Translations under genes and position numbers: made by a program
From: an uncultured cyanobacterium
GTDB lineage: Bacteria; Cyanobacteriota; Cyanobacteriia; Cyanobacteriales; Geitlerinemataceae
Reading direction: 5' to 3'
Length of the DNA stretch: 64,000 nt
NCBI GenBank assembly: GCA_937899645.1
Contig: CALCCD010000050.1
Location: 62,001-126,000 of the forward strand
Notes under the pieces: model-generated
Told to the model about the DNA's origin: nothing
What the model saw: only the letters and a program-made list of their open reading frames with translations
Database searches by the model: none
Shown here: positions 53,558 through 63,977 of the stretch, piece after piece
How the letters are laid out: the number at the start of each line of letters is the position of its first letter
Position numbering within the stretch: the first letter of the stretch is position 1

Positions 53558-54104
53558 GGCATCGGTGGTGAGGAGACGACAGAAATCTGGGGGCGGCGGA
53601 GTGCGGGCAATGATGGGAGCGGCGTGGAGACGATCCTCAAGCGGTTTTCAGACAGCCCAGCCGCGATCTGGCGATCGCGAGTCGGTTGAGGAATCACGTG
53701 TAACGTTCGATACACCCAGACGCGGACGAGCTGCCAGGGGTTCCCCGACGCGCTTCGAGCGTTACGGTTTGACACCGTTCGGCACCACTCGAAACGATCC
53801 TCGGCGGGCTTTGGCACAATGGACGTCCTACGTGATTCAAAATCTAGAGCAGCCGAGACGGCTGTACTACGGAAAATTTGGATTTTTCACTTCGTAGCGC
53901 TGGCATCTCGCCAACTTCAGCGGCGTTGTTTTCAGCAGCGTTTTGGCAATTCGTTCGAGAGGCCGAACTGGGCCAGCGACTCTCCTCGTCCGACTTCCTG
54001 CTCGACCCCGGTTTGACGCCACCCTGAAACCTCAAGCTCGCTAACTTCAAGCTAACCAACTTCAAGCTAACTAACTTCAAACTCGCCATACAGGGGCTAA
54101 CCTC
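53558..54104. other. Spacer with 15-bp tandem repeats
   Basis: About 550 bases without a credible gene. Near its right end a 4 x 15-bp array lies at 54030-54089 (units CTTCAAGCTAACCAA and variants), ending shortly before the start of the next gene. The region also holds CAGCCGAGACGGCTG at about 53852, a perfect hairpin. Confidence 0.5.
54030..54089. repeat. 15-bp tandem repeat, four units
   Basis: CCTCAAGCTCGCTAA / CTTCAAGCTAACCAA / CTTCAAGCTAACTAA / CTTCAAACTCGCCAT, ending 15 bases before the ATG at 54105. The array is a multiple of three bases long but lies outside the preferred coding region. Confidence 0.65.
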
Positions 54105-54518
54105 ATGTCTGACTCGTGGAATCTCAACTGGACGCAGACAGACGGAACGAGCATCACGATCGAGCGTTCTGGCGGCTATACGATCGCCTCGGTCGAACGC
54201 AGCGTTCCCGGGCAGTTCGAGCAGACGCAAAACACCACTGAGTCGGGCGAGTGGCTAGAGCCGCCCCAGCTCGAGCAGGACGGCAACCGCAGCATCGTAA
54301 CGATCGTGGCGGTACACGGTCGCTTCGAGATCGAAATTGACGGCCTGAACGTAGAAGTCCACATCGACGACAGCGCGCCGCCGTCGCCGCTGCCGCTGAC
54401 GGCGACGCCGCTTTTCCCGATTCCGGTGGTGCCGCCGTCGGACTTGACCTGCGGGCAGTGCGGCTGCGCAGTCGGGCGTGGCGATCGGTTTTGTTCGCAG
54501 TGCGGCGCGCCGCTTTAG
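54105..54518 (+). CDS. Zinc-ribbon hypothetical protein
   Basis: A 137-residue protein with a beta-rich N-terminal half (WNLNWTQTDGTSITIERSGG, FEIEIDGLNVEVHID), a proline-rich linker near residues 92-108, and a C-terminal zinc ribbon CGQCGCAVGRGDRFCSQCG. The family is unknown. It probably interacts through the ribbon. A TAAC-rich tandem repeat precedes its start. Confidence 0.65.
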   Translation: MSDSWNLNWTQTDGTSITIERSGGYTIASVERSVPGQFEQTQNTTESGEWLEPPQLEQDGNRSIVTIVAVHGRFEIEIDGLNVEVHIDDSAPPSPLPLTATPLFPIPVVPPSDLTCGQCGCAVGRGDRFCSQCGAPL

Positions 54519-54949
54519 GTTGCAGCGACGGGATTTCTTCGCGGTGGCCGAAAAGTGTGGCTTTCTCGATCGTGTCGGAGCTGCACGCTCGTTAGCCTTT
54601 CTTTGTATCCCTGACGGGCAGAGGGATTTCGGCGATTTAACACTGTTATTTAAGTAGATCCCATAACTGGAGTTATCGGTATTAGAAGCGCCAGGCACGA
54701 CTCCACACCACAATTAGACTTGTTGCGAAATAGCTTCCAAAATCACTGAAACCCTTACTAAGTAGAGCTTTCAGGGGGTGTGAGCTCGAGATCGCCAAAA
54801 GCCATATACAGCCAGGGTTTGAGCTATTTTTGAACCGTAATTCACAACAAGCCTATTGGTTGTAGGCCGTGAGTGATGGGTGATGCGGTGGTGTCGATTT
54901 GCACGCTTCAGATTGGTTTGGCGTAACGGTACGACTCGCGCACGATCGC
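54519..54949. other. Spacer containing a third MITE-like element
   Basis: 430 bases with no accepted gene. Bases 54719-54851 form an inverted-repeat segment annotated separately. No terminator with a T run could be seen for either flanking gene. Confidence 0.5.
54719..54851. mobile_element. MITE-like element, family C (tentative)
   Basis: A 133-bp segment whose left end CTTGTTGCGAAATAG and right end (minus strand CTTGTTGTGAATTAC) are inverted repeats, with matches continuing inward to AAACCC on both sides (about 36-46 bp, imperfect). It is non-coding. Clear target duplications are not seen. The ends resemble cyanobacterial IS termini, as inference. Confidence 0.5.
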
Positions 54950-55438
54950 TCACTTCAAAAAACGCCGCACTAGCGGAATCACCAGCTTGATAATCGGCAA
55001 CACCGCCTTCCCCGGTTTAAACGGCGGCTCCACCACATCCCGCGCGAAGCACAGCTTGCCGCTGCCTTCTGAAATTCTGTAGAAGCTCGCCCCGCGCGAA
55101 TTCGGAAACGCGATGCCGCCCAGCTCCAGATGCCACATGACGCCAACTGCTCGATCGTCCCCCGCCAGCTCGTCGATCGCGAACGTCAAGTCCTCCGGCA
55201 TTCCCTCGCAAAATTCTGCAAACAGACCCCGCACCGCCTCGCGCCCGACAAACGGCTCGGGGAAGTTGAGATCTTCGTAGCGGCAGTCTTCGTCAACGCA
55301 GGCGATCGCGCCGTCCAGATCGCGGCGGTTGATGGCGTCGTACATCGTACGGATGAGGCGGCAGGCGCGCGGTTCGCGATCGGCGATCGGGTCGAGAGCC
55401 GGGTCGGTGGAGTCGGTAGGGCCGGTGGGGTCAGACAT
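54950..55438 (-). CDS. NTF2/SnoaL-like protein
   Basis: A 162-residue protein of the SnoaL-like/NTF2 fold. The core pattern is TMYDAINRRDLDGAIACVDE, followed by FVGREAVRGLFAEFC and WHLELGGIAFPNSRGASFYR. The C-terminus ends in a hydrophobic stretch (VLPIIKLVIPLVRRFLK) that may contact a membrane. The family includes enzymes and ligand-binding proteins, so function is not inferable. The N-terminal 20 residues are Asp/Pro/Thr-rich. Confidence 0.78.
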   Translation of the reverse strand: MSDPTGPTDSTDPALDPIADREPRACRLIRTMYDAINRRDLDGAIACVDEDCRYEDLNFPEPFVGREAVRGLFAEFCEGMPEDLTFAIDELAGDDRAVGVMWHLELGGIAFPNSRGASFYRISEGSGKLCFARDVVEPPFKPGKAVLPIIKLVIPLVRRFLK

Positions 55439-55729
55439 AAGGACGATCGCGGCAGGTTAACGTCGAGTTGGCGAGGATCTGCTGGCAGCATACAAAAATT
55501 CAGCACCGCGAGAGCGAAAGCCCGGACGTCGGCAAGCCGGGGGATCGGACGATACAATCGCAATCTCGTCCGTCACGCGGGCCGCACTTTTTCAGACGCG
55601 GGTGCTAAAATACAAAACCTACAATTTCCGTAATCCCGACCGAAAAACCGGGGATCGAATTATTCGATCGCGTTAAAGCCTTACGGAATGAGGATCTCGT
55701 CTCTTATCGCTACTTTCTCGTTTGCCCCG

Positions 55730-57619
55730 ATGACTACCACTACGAAAACTCGCTCCAAGCTCGAAGATATCAAGGAGGCCAGTAACTTCCTACGCGAGCC
55801 CGTCGCGACGGAAATTTTGCAAGATACGACGCATTTTTCCCAAGATGCGGTGCAGATCCTCAAGTTCCACGGGTCGTATCAGCAAGACAACCGCGAAAAT
55901 CGCGTCCTGGGCCAAGAAAAGGATTATCGAATGATGATCCGCACCAGTAATCCAGGGGGCTTTATTCCGCCGCAGCTCTACAAAGCGCTCGACAAGCTCT
56001 CGTCGGACTACGGCAACGATACCCTGCGCGTCACCACCCGCCAAGGCTTCCAGCTCCACGGCATCCTCAAGAAAAACCTCAAAGCCACGGTCGCCACGAT
56101 CGTCCGGAACCTCGGCTCGACCCTCGGCGCGTGCGGAGACCTCAACCGCAACGTCATGGCCCCGCCCGCCCCGTTTAAAGACCGCCCCGAGTACCAGCTC
56201 GCCTGGGAATACGCCGACAATATCGCTCACTTGCTGCGTCCTCAGTCCGGTGCGTACTACGAAATCTGGCTCGACGGCGAAAAAGCCATCTCCGGCGAGA
56301 AGCCGCCCCAGGCTGTCACCGACGCCCTTCGCCGCAACGGCAACGGTACGATCGTCCACGAAGGCGAAGAGCCGCTCTACGGCGATCGCTATATGCCGCG
56401 CAAGTTTAAATCCAGCGTGACGGTCGTCGGCGACAACTCCGTCGATCTGTTCTCACAGGATCTCTCGCTGGTGGTGATTACCGACGAAGCGGGCAACCTG
56501 CTGGGCTTCAACATCTACGCCGGAGGCGGCCTCGCGCGCACGCACCGCAAAGAAGAAACCTTCCCCCGCCTGGCCGACGCGATTTGCTACGTCGATAAAG
56601 ACGACGTGTACGACATGGTGAAGGCGATCGTTGCCGTGCAGCGCGACTACGGCGATCGCGTCAACCGCCGCCACGCCCGCCTGAAGTACCTCCTCTTCGA
56701 TTGGGGCGTCGAGAAGTTCCGCACCGAGTTGGCGGGCTACTTTGGCAAGCCGCTCGTGATGCCCCGCGAGCTGCCGCCGTTTCAGTACGAAGACTTCCTC
56801 GGCTGGCACGACCAGGGCGACAGCAAACTATTCCTCGGCCTCGCGGTGCAAAATGGCCGCGTCCAGGACAAGGGCTCCTGGAAGCTGCGCTCGGCGCTGC
56901 GTGAAATCGTCGATCGCTTCGATCTGCCGATGCGCCTGACGCCCCACCAAAACATTCTGTTCTACGACATCGAACCGGGCGATCGCGCCGAAATCGAGTC
57001 CATACTCGAGCGCTGCAAAGTCAAGCCCGTCGAAGCGATCGACACCCTCGAGCGCCTGTCGATGGCCTGCCCCGCCATGCCCCTCTGCGGTCTGGCAATT
57101 ACCGAAGCCGAGCGCGCCCTGCCGGGAATCCTGTCGCGCCTGCGCAAACAGCTCAAGCGCATCGGCCTCGGCCACGAGTCGTTCGTAACGCGGATGACCG
57201 GCTGCCCCAACGGCTGCGCGCGTCCGTACATGGCCGAACTGGGCTTCGTCGGCCAAGGCCCTGACGCCTATCAGATCTGGGTCGGAGCCGATCCGCACCA
57301 AACTCGTTTGGCCCAGCCGCTGTTCGAGCGCGTCAAGGACGAAGACATCGAAACGACCCTCGAGCCGATTTTCGTGAGCTTCAAGCGCGATCGCCACCTC
57401 GGCGAGAGCTTCGGCGACTACTGCAACCGCGCCGGTCTCGCGGCCCTGCGCGAGTTCGCCGCCAGCTACACGCCGCCCAAGCGTCACGAGCGTCGACGCG
57501 TCCGCATCGAAGACGAAGTCTACGTCCGCCTAAAAGCCGCCTCCGATCGCTCCGGCACGCCCATGCTCGATATGGCCACCGAGGCACTAGCGCAATACCT
57601 CGAGCGCCTCGAGTCTTAA
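55730..57619 (+). CDS. sir: Ferredoxin-sulfite reductase
   Basis: Sir reduces sulfite to sulfide with six electrons from ferredoxin, the last step of assimilatory sulfate reduction. The siroheme-[4Fe-4S] ligands are in [12 protein letters not shown] and [11 protein letters not shown]. The anion-binding positively charged segments [12 protein letters not shown] and [12 protein letters not shown] are present. The start is ATG 55730 ([17 protein letters not shown]), giving 629 residues; the track start at 55688 precedes non-conserved sequence. The C-terminal ~45 residues ([19 protein letters not shown] then [13 protein letters not shown]) look like a ribbon-helix-helix domain. A strong terminator follows. 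Confidence 0.95.
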   Translation: MTTTTKTRSKLEDIKEASNFLREPVATEILQDTTHFSQDAVQILKFHGSYQQDNRENRVLGQEKDYRMMIRTSNPGGFIPPQLYKALDKLSSDYGNDTLRVTTRQGFQLHGILKKNLKATVATIVRNLGSTLGACGDLNRNVMAPPAPFKDRPEYQLAWEYADNIAHLLRPQSGAYYEIWLDGEKAISGEKPPQAVTDALRRNGNGTIVHEGEEPLYGDRYMPRKFKSSVTVVGDNSVDLFSQDLSLVVITDEAGNLLGFNIYAGGGLARTHRKEETFPRLADAICYVDKDDVYDMVKAIVAVQRDYGDRVNRRHARLKYLLFDWGVEKFRTELAGYFGKPLVMPRELPPFQYEDFLGWHDQGDSKLFLGLAVQNGRVQDKGSWKLRSALREIVDRFDLPMRLTPHQNILFYDIEPGDRAEIESILERCKVKPVEAIDTLERLSMACPAMPLCGLAITEAERALPGILSRLRKQLKRIGLGHESFVTRMTGCPNGCARPYMAELGFVGQGPDAYQIWVGADPHQTRLAQPLFERVKDEDIETTLEPIFVSFKRDRHLGESFGDYCNRAGLAALREFAASYTPPKRHERRRVRIEDEVYVRLKAASDRSGTPMLDMATEALAQYLERLES

Positions 57620-57688
57620 GCGCTCTCCACCACTTCAGACCTCTGAGTTTTCCAAAGCTTCAGCTTCCAAAGCCTCAGAGGTCTCGCG

Positions 57689-57724
57689 AAATCCCCCTTT
57701 CTCTCCGCAGAAAGGGGGATTTTC
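57689..57724 (+). terminator. Terminator after sir
   Basis: AAATCCCCCTTTCT and AGAAAGGGGGATTT form a 14-bp stem with a six-base loop, followed by further T's. It lies 70 bases after the sir stop codon. Confidence 0.85.
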
Positions 57725-59172
<1,448 letters not shown>

Positions 59173-59208
59173 CGCACGCAAGCTCTACACTTTTAAACTC
59201 GAATCAAC

Positions 59209-59246
59209 AGCAGGAGTGGTACGTAAAAGCCACCCCTGCTTTTTTC
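59209..59246 (+). terminator. Terminator after gap
   Basis: AGCAGGAGTGG and CCACCCCTGCT form an 11-bp stem with one mismatch, followed by TTTTTT. It reaches the last bases of the convergent protease gene's 3' end. Confidence 0.85.
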
Positions 59247-59249
59247 GGA

Positions 59250-61394
59250 TTAAAACCCGAGATCGAGCTGCCAGCGCCGCAACGTACCCACATCACCCGC
59301 TGCTCGATCGACCACTCGCAACATCCAGATTCCCTCACCCGGACTGCTGACAAAGCGATACAGCGCCGGAGTTGTTTGCAGCGTATAAGTCTGCACCACA
59401 CTTCTAGATTGTCCCAACGTCCGCCCCTGAAGCTGCACCGTCATCGTATTCGGTGCGATTAAAAATATTTCCAGATCGCTCGGAAACTCGTGCTCGATCT
59501 CCACCGTGACCGAAATATCTCGGAGCGATCGCGTCTCCAGCACCCGAATCGGACTGTTCGCACCACCCGGCTTATCGTCCGGAATCGCCATTACGCGCTC
59601 GTTCGCGCCGCGCACTCGCTTACTCGAGCCCGCATTTAGGTCGCTTTGTAACATTTGCTTGGCGATGCGCACCGCTTCTCCGGCGTTGACTTTACCGTGA
59701 CCGAACCACAAAGAGTGGCCGTCCTTGTCGTAAGTTCCGTAGCGAAAACCGAGCTGCGGATCGGGACTGGGATCCTCGATCTTGTCGGCAGTGTCTTGCA
59801 AAACTTGCTTGACCTGTGCCGCAGTTAAACGAGGATTGATGGATAGTACCAGGGCCGCAACGCCCGCCACCACCGGACAAGCACTGGACGTGCCGCCAAA
59901 GGTATCTGTAAAACCACCACTGGAGTAGCCCGCCGCCCCCAGGCGATCGGTTGTAAATACACCGAGACCAGGCAGGCTCTCGCGGATCGCCGGGGCAGTT
60001 TGTAAGTAGCCATCCTGGGGGAACCACATCCCTGGTGGAGCGTTGTTGCTCGGCGCGCAGAGGCTGATGTGCTTGCCCCAGTTGCTGTAGGCGGCCTTGC
60101 GATTGAGGCTCGTGGACGCGCCAACGACGATAGCGTCCGGGTGGGTCGCGTAGCCTGCCAGCCACTGGGTCGGCCCCGACAGCGTCCCCTTCGTCCAGCC
60201 GCGTTCGTCGATCGTGCCCTGGGTGGGACGGTTGGCATTGCCCGCCGCGAATACCACCACGCAGCCGCGCCCGTTGCGGCCCAGCGTGGCCGCGCGAGAG
60301 ATCGCCGCGCGCTGGCGCATCGACAGCGGAAACGACACCGCACTCGCCCCCCAGCTACAGGACACCACCGCTGCCCCGCGCGCGATCGCCCAGTCGAACA
60401 AATCCTCGATCGACCGATCGTCCAGATAGCCCGTCGTGCGGATCGGCATCATGGCGCACTTCGGCGCGACCCCGACGACCCCGTCGCCTGTCTCCTCGGC
60501 AAGGCAAACTCCCGCGCAGGCCGTACCGTGGTTGTCGGTTTCCTTATCGGGCAGCGGTAGAAAATCCCGACCGGCCAGATCCTTCGGCGCGACGATCTTG
60601 CCCAGCCCCTGAAAGTCCGGGTGGTCGAGCTCGATCGCATCGTCCGTAATCGCCACCACCACCGAGCGATCGCCCCGCGTGGTGTTCCAAGCGGCTTCAA
60701 TATTGATATGAGAGTTGCTCGCAAGCTGCGATCCGCCGCTGTGATTGAGATACCACTGGCGCGAATAGAGCGAGTCGCTGGGCCGGTAGGACGGCGTCGC
60801 GGGAATCACGACATTGGCCTCGGCGTCGATCGCCTCGGGCAGAGTATCGAGGGCGTTGGCCAGCTTGATCGGGTTGGCGGTCGCCTCGGCGGTCACGCGA
60901 TAGGTAAACGCATCCGCGAGTCCGACGATCGGCGTCACCAGCTCCAGCCCAAAAGCGCCCGTCAGAGCAGCACGGCGATCGGCGGTCAAACCGGCCTGAA
61001 ACATAATCGAGATCTCGTCAGTGAGGTAAACCCGCGACCCGATCGACTCGGCGATCGAATAGACGTGACTCACAAAGGCCACCCCATCTAGCCCTCGCGC
61101 TGCCGACATCGCTGCCTCCAGCTCGCCCGTCGCGCTAAAGTCGAGCAACTTGAGAGCGCGACTAGAGCCCACCGACACCTCGCCGCAGTAGGTCGCGCGC
61201 TCGGCCTCCGACCCCGCATCGACGATTGCCGTAACGACTGCCGCCTCGTCCGCCCCAGCCGCCAGCCGCAGCGAAAAGCGATCGGCATGCTTGACCAGCG
61301 GCAGCACCTCGCCTCCGCGATGCAGGTCGATCGGCGCGGCAGGAGAGGCCGAACTGCGGGGCTCTGCGGAATCCGAAGCAGAATAAGAAGTCAT
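59250..61394 (-). CDS. Kexin-like subtilase with C-terminal P domain
   Basis: A 714-residue S8 serine protease. The N-terminal ~230 residues may act as a propeptide-like or regulatory region. The catalytic triad is visible: Asp in VVAITDDAIELDHPDF, His in DNHGTACAGVCLAEE, Ser in GGTSSACPVVAGVAALV. The C-terminal ~130 residues are a P/homo B domain (SLRDISVTVEIEHEFPSDLE, then GIWMLRVVDRAAGD), as in eukaryotic proprotein convertases and the Ca-dependent protease PrcA of Anabaena. No signal peptide is evident. Start ATG 61394 replaces 61532. The 3' end lies 3 bases from the gap terminator. Confidence 0.9.
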   Translation of the reverse strand: MTSYSASDSAEPRSSASPAAPIDLHRGGEVLPLVKHADRFSLRLAAGADEAAVVTAIVDAGSEAERATYCGEVSVGSSRALKLLDFSATGELEAAMSAARGLDGVAFVSHVYSIAESIGSRVYLTDEISIMFQAGLTADRRAALTGAFGLELVTPIVGLADAFTYRVTAEATANPIKLANALDTLPEAIDAEANVVIPATPSYRPSDSLYSRQWYLNHSGGSQLASNSHINIEAAWNTTRGDRSVVVAITDDAIELDHPDFQGLGKIVAPKDLAGRDFLPLPDKETDNHGTACAGVCLAEETGDGVVGVAPKCAMMPIRTTGYLDDRSIEDLFDWAIARGAAVVSCSWGASAVSFPLSMRQRAAISRAATLGRNGRGCVVVFAAGNANRPTQGTIDERGWTKGTLSGPTQWLAGYATHPDAIVVGASTSLNRKAAYSNWGKHISLCAPSNNAPPGMWFPQDGYLQTAPAIRESLPGLGVFTTDRLGAAGYSSGGFTDTFGGTSSACPVVAGVAALVLSINPRLTAAQVKQVLQDTADKIEDPSPDPQLGFRYGTYDKDGHSLWFGHGKVNAGEAVRIAKQMLQSDLNAGSSKRVRGANERVMAIPDDKPGGANSPIRVLETRSLRDISVTVEIEHEFPSDLEIFLIAPNTMTVQLQGRTLGQSRSVVQTYTLQTTPALYRFVSSPGEGIWMLRVVDRAAGDVGTLRRWQLDLGF

Positions 61395-61885
61395 AGCGTC
61401 GGGGAAAACGAGGGACGATCGGCGCGGTGGCACGTACGAGATCGATAAACATCGATCCCGACTTAGTCTAGATTCGAGCCGAATTTCTACCCGGTTCGGG
61501 CCAAATCTCAGCCGAACCTCGGCCAAATCCAAACCGGGCTCGGGCCAGATCCGGAAGAGGATTCGAGCGCTGGAGCCGCCGACAAGAGGGCGTCAGCGAG
61601 GTGCTAATATACGCCTTGAATTCTCGCGCCAGCGGTCGCGGCTCGCTCTTCTACTCGCGCCACTCCCGCGCCTGGGCTATTTCGATAATACCGAAGCGCT
61701 CGTCCTGGCGAACACCTTCCGATCGAGGCTCCGTCCGGATCGCCGCTGAATTAGCCAACGCCGCCCCTAACGCCGAGCGCGCCCCCCGGGCTCCGAGCGC
61801 TCCAACTGCCCGAATCTGTCTCGCGCGCGTCTGCCGCTCGTTCCGCCGTTTCGCCTCCATCGCCTCTCACTCGACGCCGTTCACC
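61395..61885. other. Divergent spacer between protease and duplicated exported protein
   Basis: About 490 bases with no accepted gene. At 61495-61565 there are imperfect repeats of about 20 bases of the type TCGGGCCAAATCTCAGCCGAA. Promoters for both flanking genes must lie here. Confidence 0.45.
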
Positions 61886-63010
61886 ATGACCGTTCACTTT
61901 TTTAAATCCCTCACCCTCGCCGCGTTCTTCGCCGCCGCCCCGTTCGGGTTTGCCGAACCCGCGATCGCCCAGGCCGAACCCGCGACGCCCGAGGAAAGCC
62001 CCGAAGCCGTCGAGGACAGCGAAGATAGCGAAGACACCCGCGAGATCGTTCCCCTCGACCCACGCACCCTGCGCCCCCTCGTTAGCGACAGCGTCTTTAG
62101 CATCGCCGGACTCGAACGCTCGATCGCCCAGGCTGAAGCCGACATCGCCGCCGAACGCTACGACGACGCCTACGACACCCTGATCGCCGCCCGCGAAACC
62201 AGCAATGCCCTCGCCGGACACTACCAAAAACTCTCCGGCCAGTTCTCCGGCATCGACAACCGCATTTACGAAGAGCACCGCCGCCGCGCCCTCGCTGCTG
62301 CCCAACTGCGCGACGCCGCCACCTACCGCCTCGCCATCGTCCACCAAGGCCGCAACAGCGCCGAGCTAGCCGTACCGCTGCTGCTTCAGGTCATCTCTTC
62401 CCAGAGCCCGACTCGCGATCTGGGCCGTGACTCCTACAACTTGCTCTACGAACTGGGCTTCGTCGATACTCCCTACCTGCTCGAGGTCGCAGCCGTTCCC
62501 AACCCCGACGCCGACCCAAGCGCGATCGCTGCTGAACTAACCGACACCGCCCCACCCAACAGCGCCGAAGTCGCGGCCACCAGTGACGCCCGCCCCCTCT
62601 CCGATAGCATCCTGACGACGAGCGGCCTGAGTCGCTTGATCCTCGACGCCGATACTGCCGTCACCAGCGGCGATAACGAAACGGCGATTCGCAAGCTGCG
62701 AGAAGCTCGCCAGCTCGCCAACGAACTCTCTGGCTTCCACCAACAGCTCACTGATAGTTTCTCGGGCATCGACACCGACATCTACCAAACCCACCGCACC
62801 AATGCGATCGAAACCGCCCAGGTGCGCGACGAAGCCACCTATAAGCTGGCACTGATGTTTCGCGCTGCCGATCGCCCCGAACTGGCCGTCCCCCTCCTTA
62901 TGGAAGTCATCACGTCCCAGAGTCCGACCCGCGACCTGGGCAAGCAAGCCTACCGCCAGCTTTACGAACTCGGCTTCGTCGATACGAACTACCCGCGCGG
63001 TCAGGTATAG
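61886..63010 (+). CDS. Exported protein with two duplicated helical domains
   Basis: A 374-residue protein with a signal peptide (MTVHFFKSLTLAAFFAAAPF) and two homologous domains of about 135 residues, from ~55 to ~195 and from ~230 to ~370. Each follows the same order: LRPLVSDSVFSIAGLERSI (or PLSDSILTTSGLSRLI), FSGIDNRIYEEHRRRA (or FSGIDTDIYQTHRTNA), then SQSPTRDLG and LYELGFVDT. The linker is acidic and threonine-rich. I do not recognise a database family; it is probably an all-helical, TPR-like periplasmic or lipid-facing protein. The track ORF starts too early at 61601. Confidence 0.72.
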   Translation: MTVHFFKSLTLAAFFAAAPFGFAEPAIAQAEPATPEESPEAVEDSEDSEDTREIVPLDPRTLRPLVSDSVFSIAGLERSIAQAEADIAAERYDDAYDTLIAARETSNALAGHYQKLSGQFSGIDNRIYEEHRRRALAAAQLRDAATYRLAIVHQGRNSAELAVPLLLQVISSQSPTRDLGRDSYNLLYELGFVDTPYLLEVAAVPNPDADPSAIAAELTDTAPPNSAEVAATSDARPLSDSILTTSGLSRLILDADTAVTSGDNETAIRKLREARQLANELSGFHQQLTDSFSGIDTDIYQTHRTNAIETAQVRDEATYKLALMFRAADRPELAVPLLMEVITSQSPTRDLGKQAYRQLYELGFVDTNYPRGQV

Positions 63011-63083
63011 CGTCGATCGTTGCTACCTCTCGCGATTAGCCCTCCCGTCTGTCTCCCGTCTGTCGCTCTTCTGAGGTAATGCC

Positions 63084-63662
63084 ATGCTTGTTTTCGTCAT
63101 CGCGACGCTCGTTGTCGTCGCCGTTGCATTCTTCGCGTTGCAGCGCGGCCAGTCGCTGAGCGGAACATCCGTTCCGGAACTGCCCTCGCTCGATCGCAAC
63201 GTCTTCACCCTGCAAGTCGGCGATATCGTCCAGTACGACATGCGCGACTGGATGGTCGAAGGCAAGCTGACCTACACCGAAGACGGCTTCTCCTGGTTTG
63301 AGTACATGCTCCAGGACAACGACGATATCCGCTGGCTGTCAGCCTCCGAAGACGACACCGTCGAAGTCTCCTGGCTGGAAACGGTCAACGATCTAGACAT
63401 CAGCGGCACGCCGCCAGACGAAATCGACTATAACGGCGTCACCTACGAACAAGAAGACGACGGCTGGGCCACCATGCAGCGATCGGGCACGATCCAGCGC
63501 CGCAGCGCCGAGTCGTGCCGTTACTACGACTACGAAGGGCCGGGCCGAGCGGTACTATCGATCGAAAACTGGGACGGCGATATTGAAGTTTCTGTCGGCC
63601 AGTCGATCCGCCCCTCGGAGCTAGTGCTGCTGCCCGGTTCCGGCGAAACGGTCTACCGCTAG
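63084..63662 (+). CDS. DUF4178 domain protein
   Basis: A 192-residue protein with an N-terminal TM anchor (MLVFVIATLVVVAVAFFAL) and a beta-rich DUF4178 domain (FTLQVGDIVQYDMRDWMVEG, SWFEYMLQDNDDIRWLSASED). DUF4178 is uncharacterised; members often occur near polyamine or membrane-remodelling genes, none of which are seen here. TGAGG precedes the ATG by 8 bases. It is probably co-transcribed with the duplicated exported protein 73 bases upstream. Confidence 0.82.
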   Translation: MLVFVIATLVVVAVAFFALQRGQSLSGTSVPELPSLDRNVFTLQVGDIVQYDMRDWMVEGKLTYTEDGFSWFEYMLQDNDDIRWLSASEDDTVEVSWLETVNDLDISGTPPDEIDYNGVTYEQEDDGWATMQRSGTIQRRSAESCRYYDYEGPGRAVLSIENWDGDIEVSVGQSIRPSELVLLPGSGETVYR

Positions 63663-63766
63663 CTACGGCTCGAAAAGTCTTCCAACTGAATAAGCGTTCT
63701 AAATTTTGATTCCGTAGGTTCGTCATCCAGAATGCGTTGCAAGTAATCGCTAGGCGAAGGTGACAT
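63659..63766 (-). pseudogene. HepT (DUF86) gene remnant
   Basis: A 35-codon frame, missing from the track, starts ATG 63766 (MSPSPSDYLQRILDD), matching the start of HepT/DUF86 toxins, then diverges into unrelated sequence (EPTESKFRTLIQLE) and ends at TAG 63659. It overlaps the end of the upstream MNT gene by 17 bases, the usual arrangement of MNT-HepT pairs. A full HepT is about 110 residues, so this is a truncated copy. Confidence 0.6.
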
Positions 63767-63977
63767 ATTCCACCTCTCGCAGAATCTTGTGTCCGAAGTG
63801 GGGACTTAGAGAGTCGGGCGTGACGAGATCGACTTTGCGGCCAAAGAGATCTTCGAGGAAGAAGCCAAGCTGCATAAAGTTTCGGAAAGTCTCGCGATCG
63901 AGGTCGAAGACAACCAGCACGTCTACGTCGCTGTTTTCGTTGGCTTCTTCGCACTGGAAGGAGCCGAAAATGCCCAA
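63750..63977 (-). pseudogene. MNT-type nucleotidyltransferase, N-terminally truncated
   Basis: 75 residues of a minimal nucleotidyltransferase (MNT antitoxin of the HepT-MNT system), with the signature IFGSF followed by NSDVDVLVVFD. The N-terminal helix of about 20-25 residues seen in intact members is missing: the frame has an in-frame TAA at 63992-63990, five codons upstream of the TTG at 63977. The protein could start at TTG but lacks a family N-terminus. Together with the truncated HepT it suggests a decaying toxin-antitoxin locus. Confidence 0.65.
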
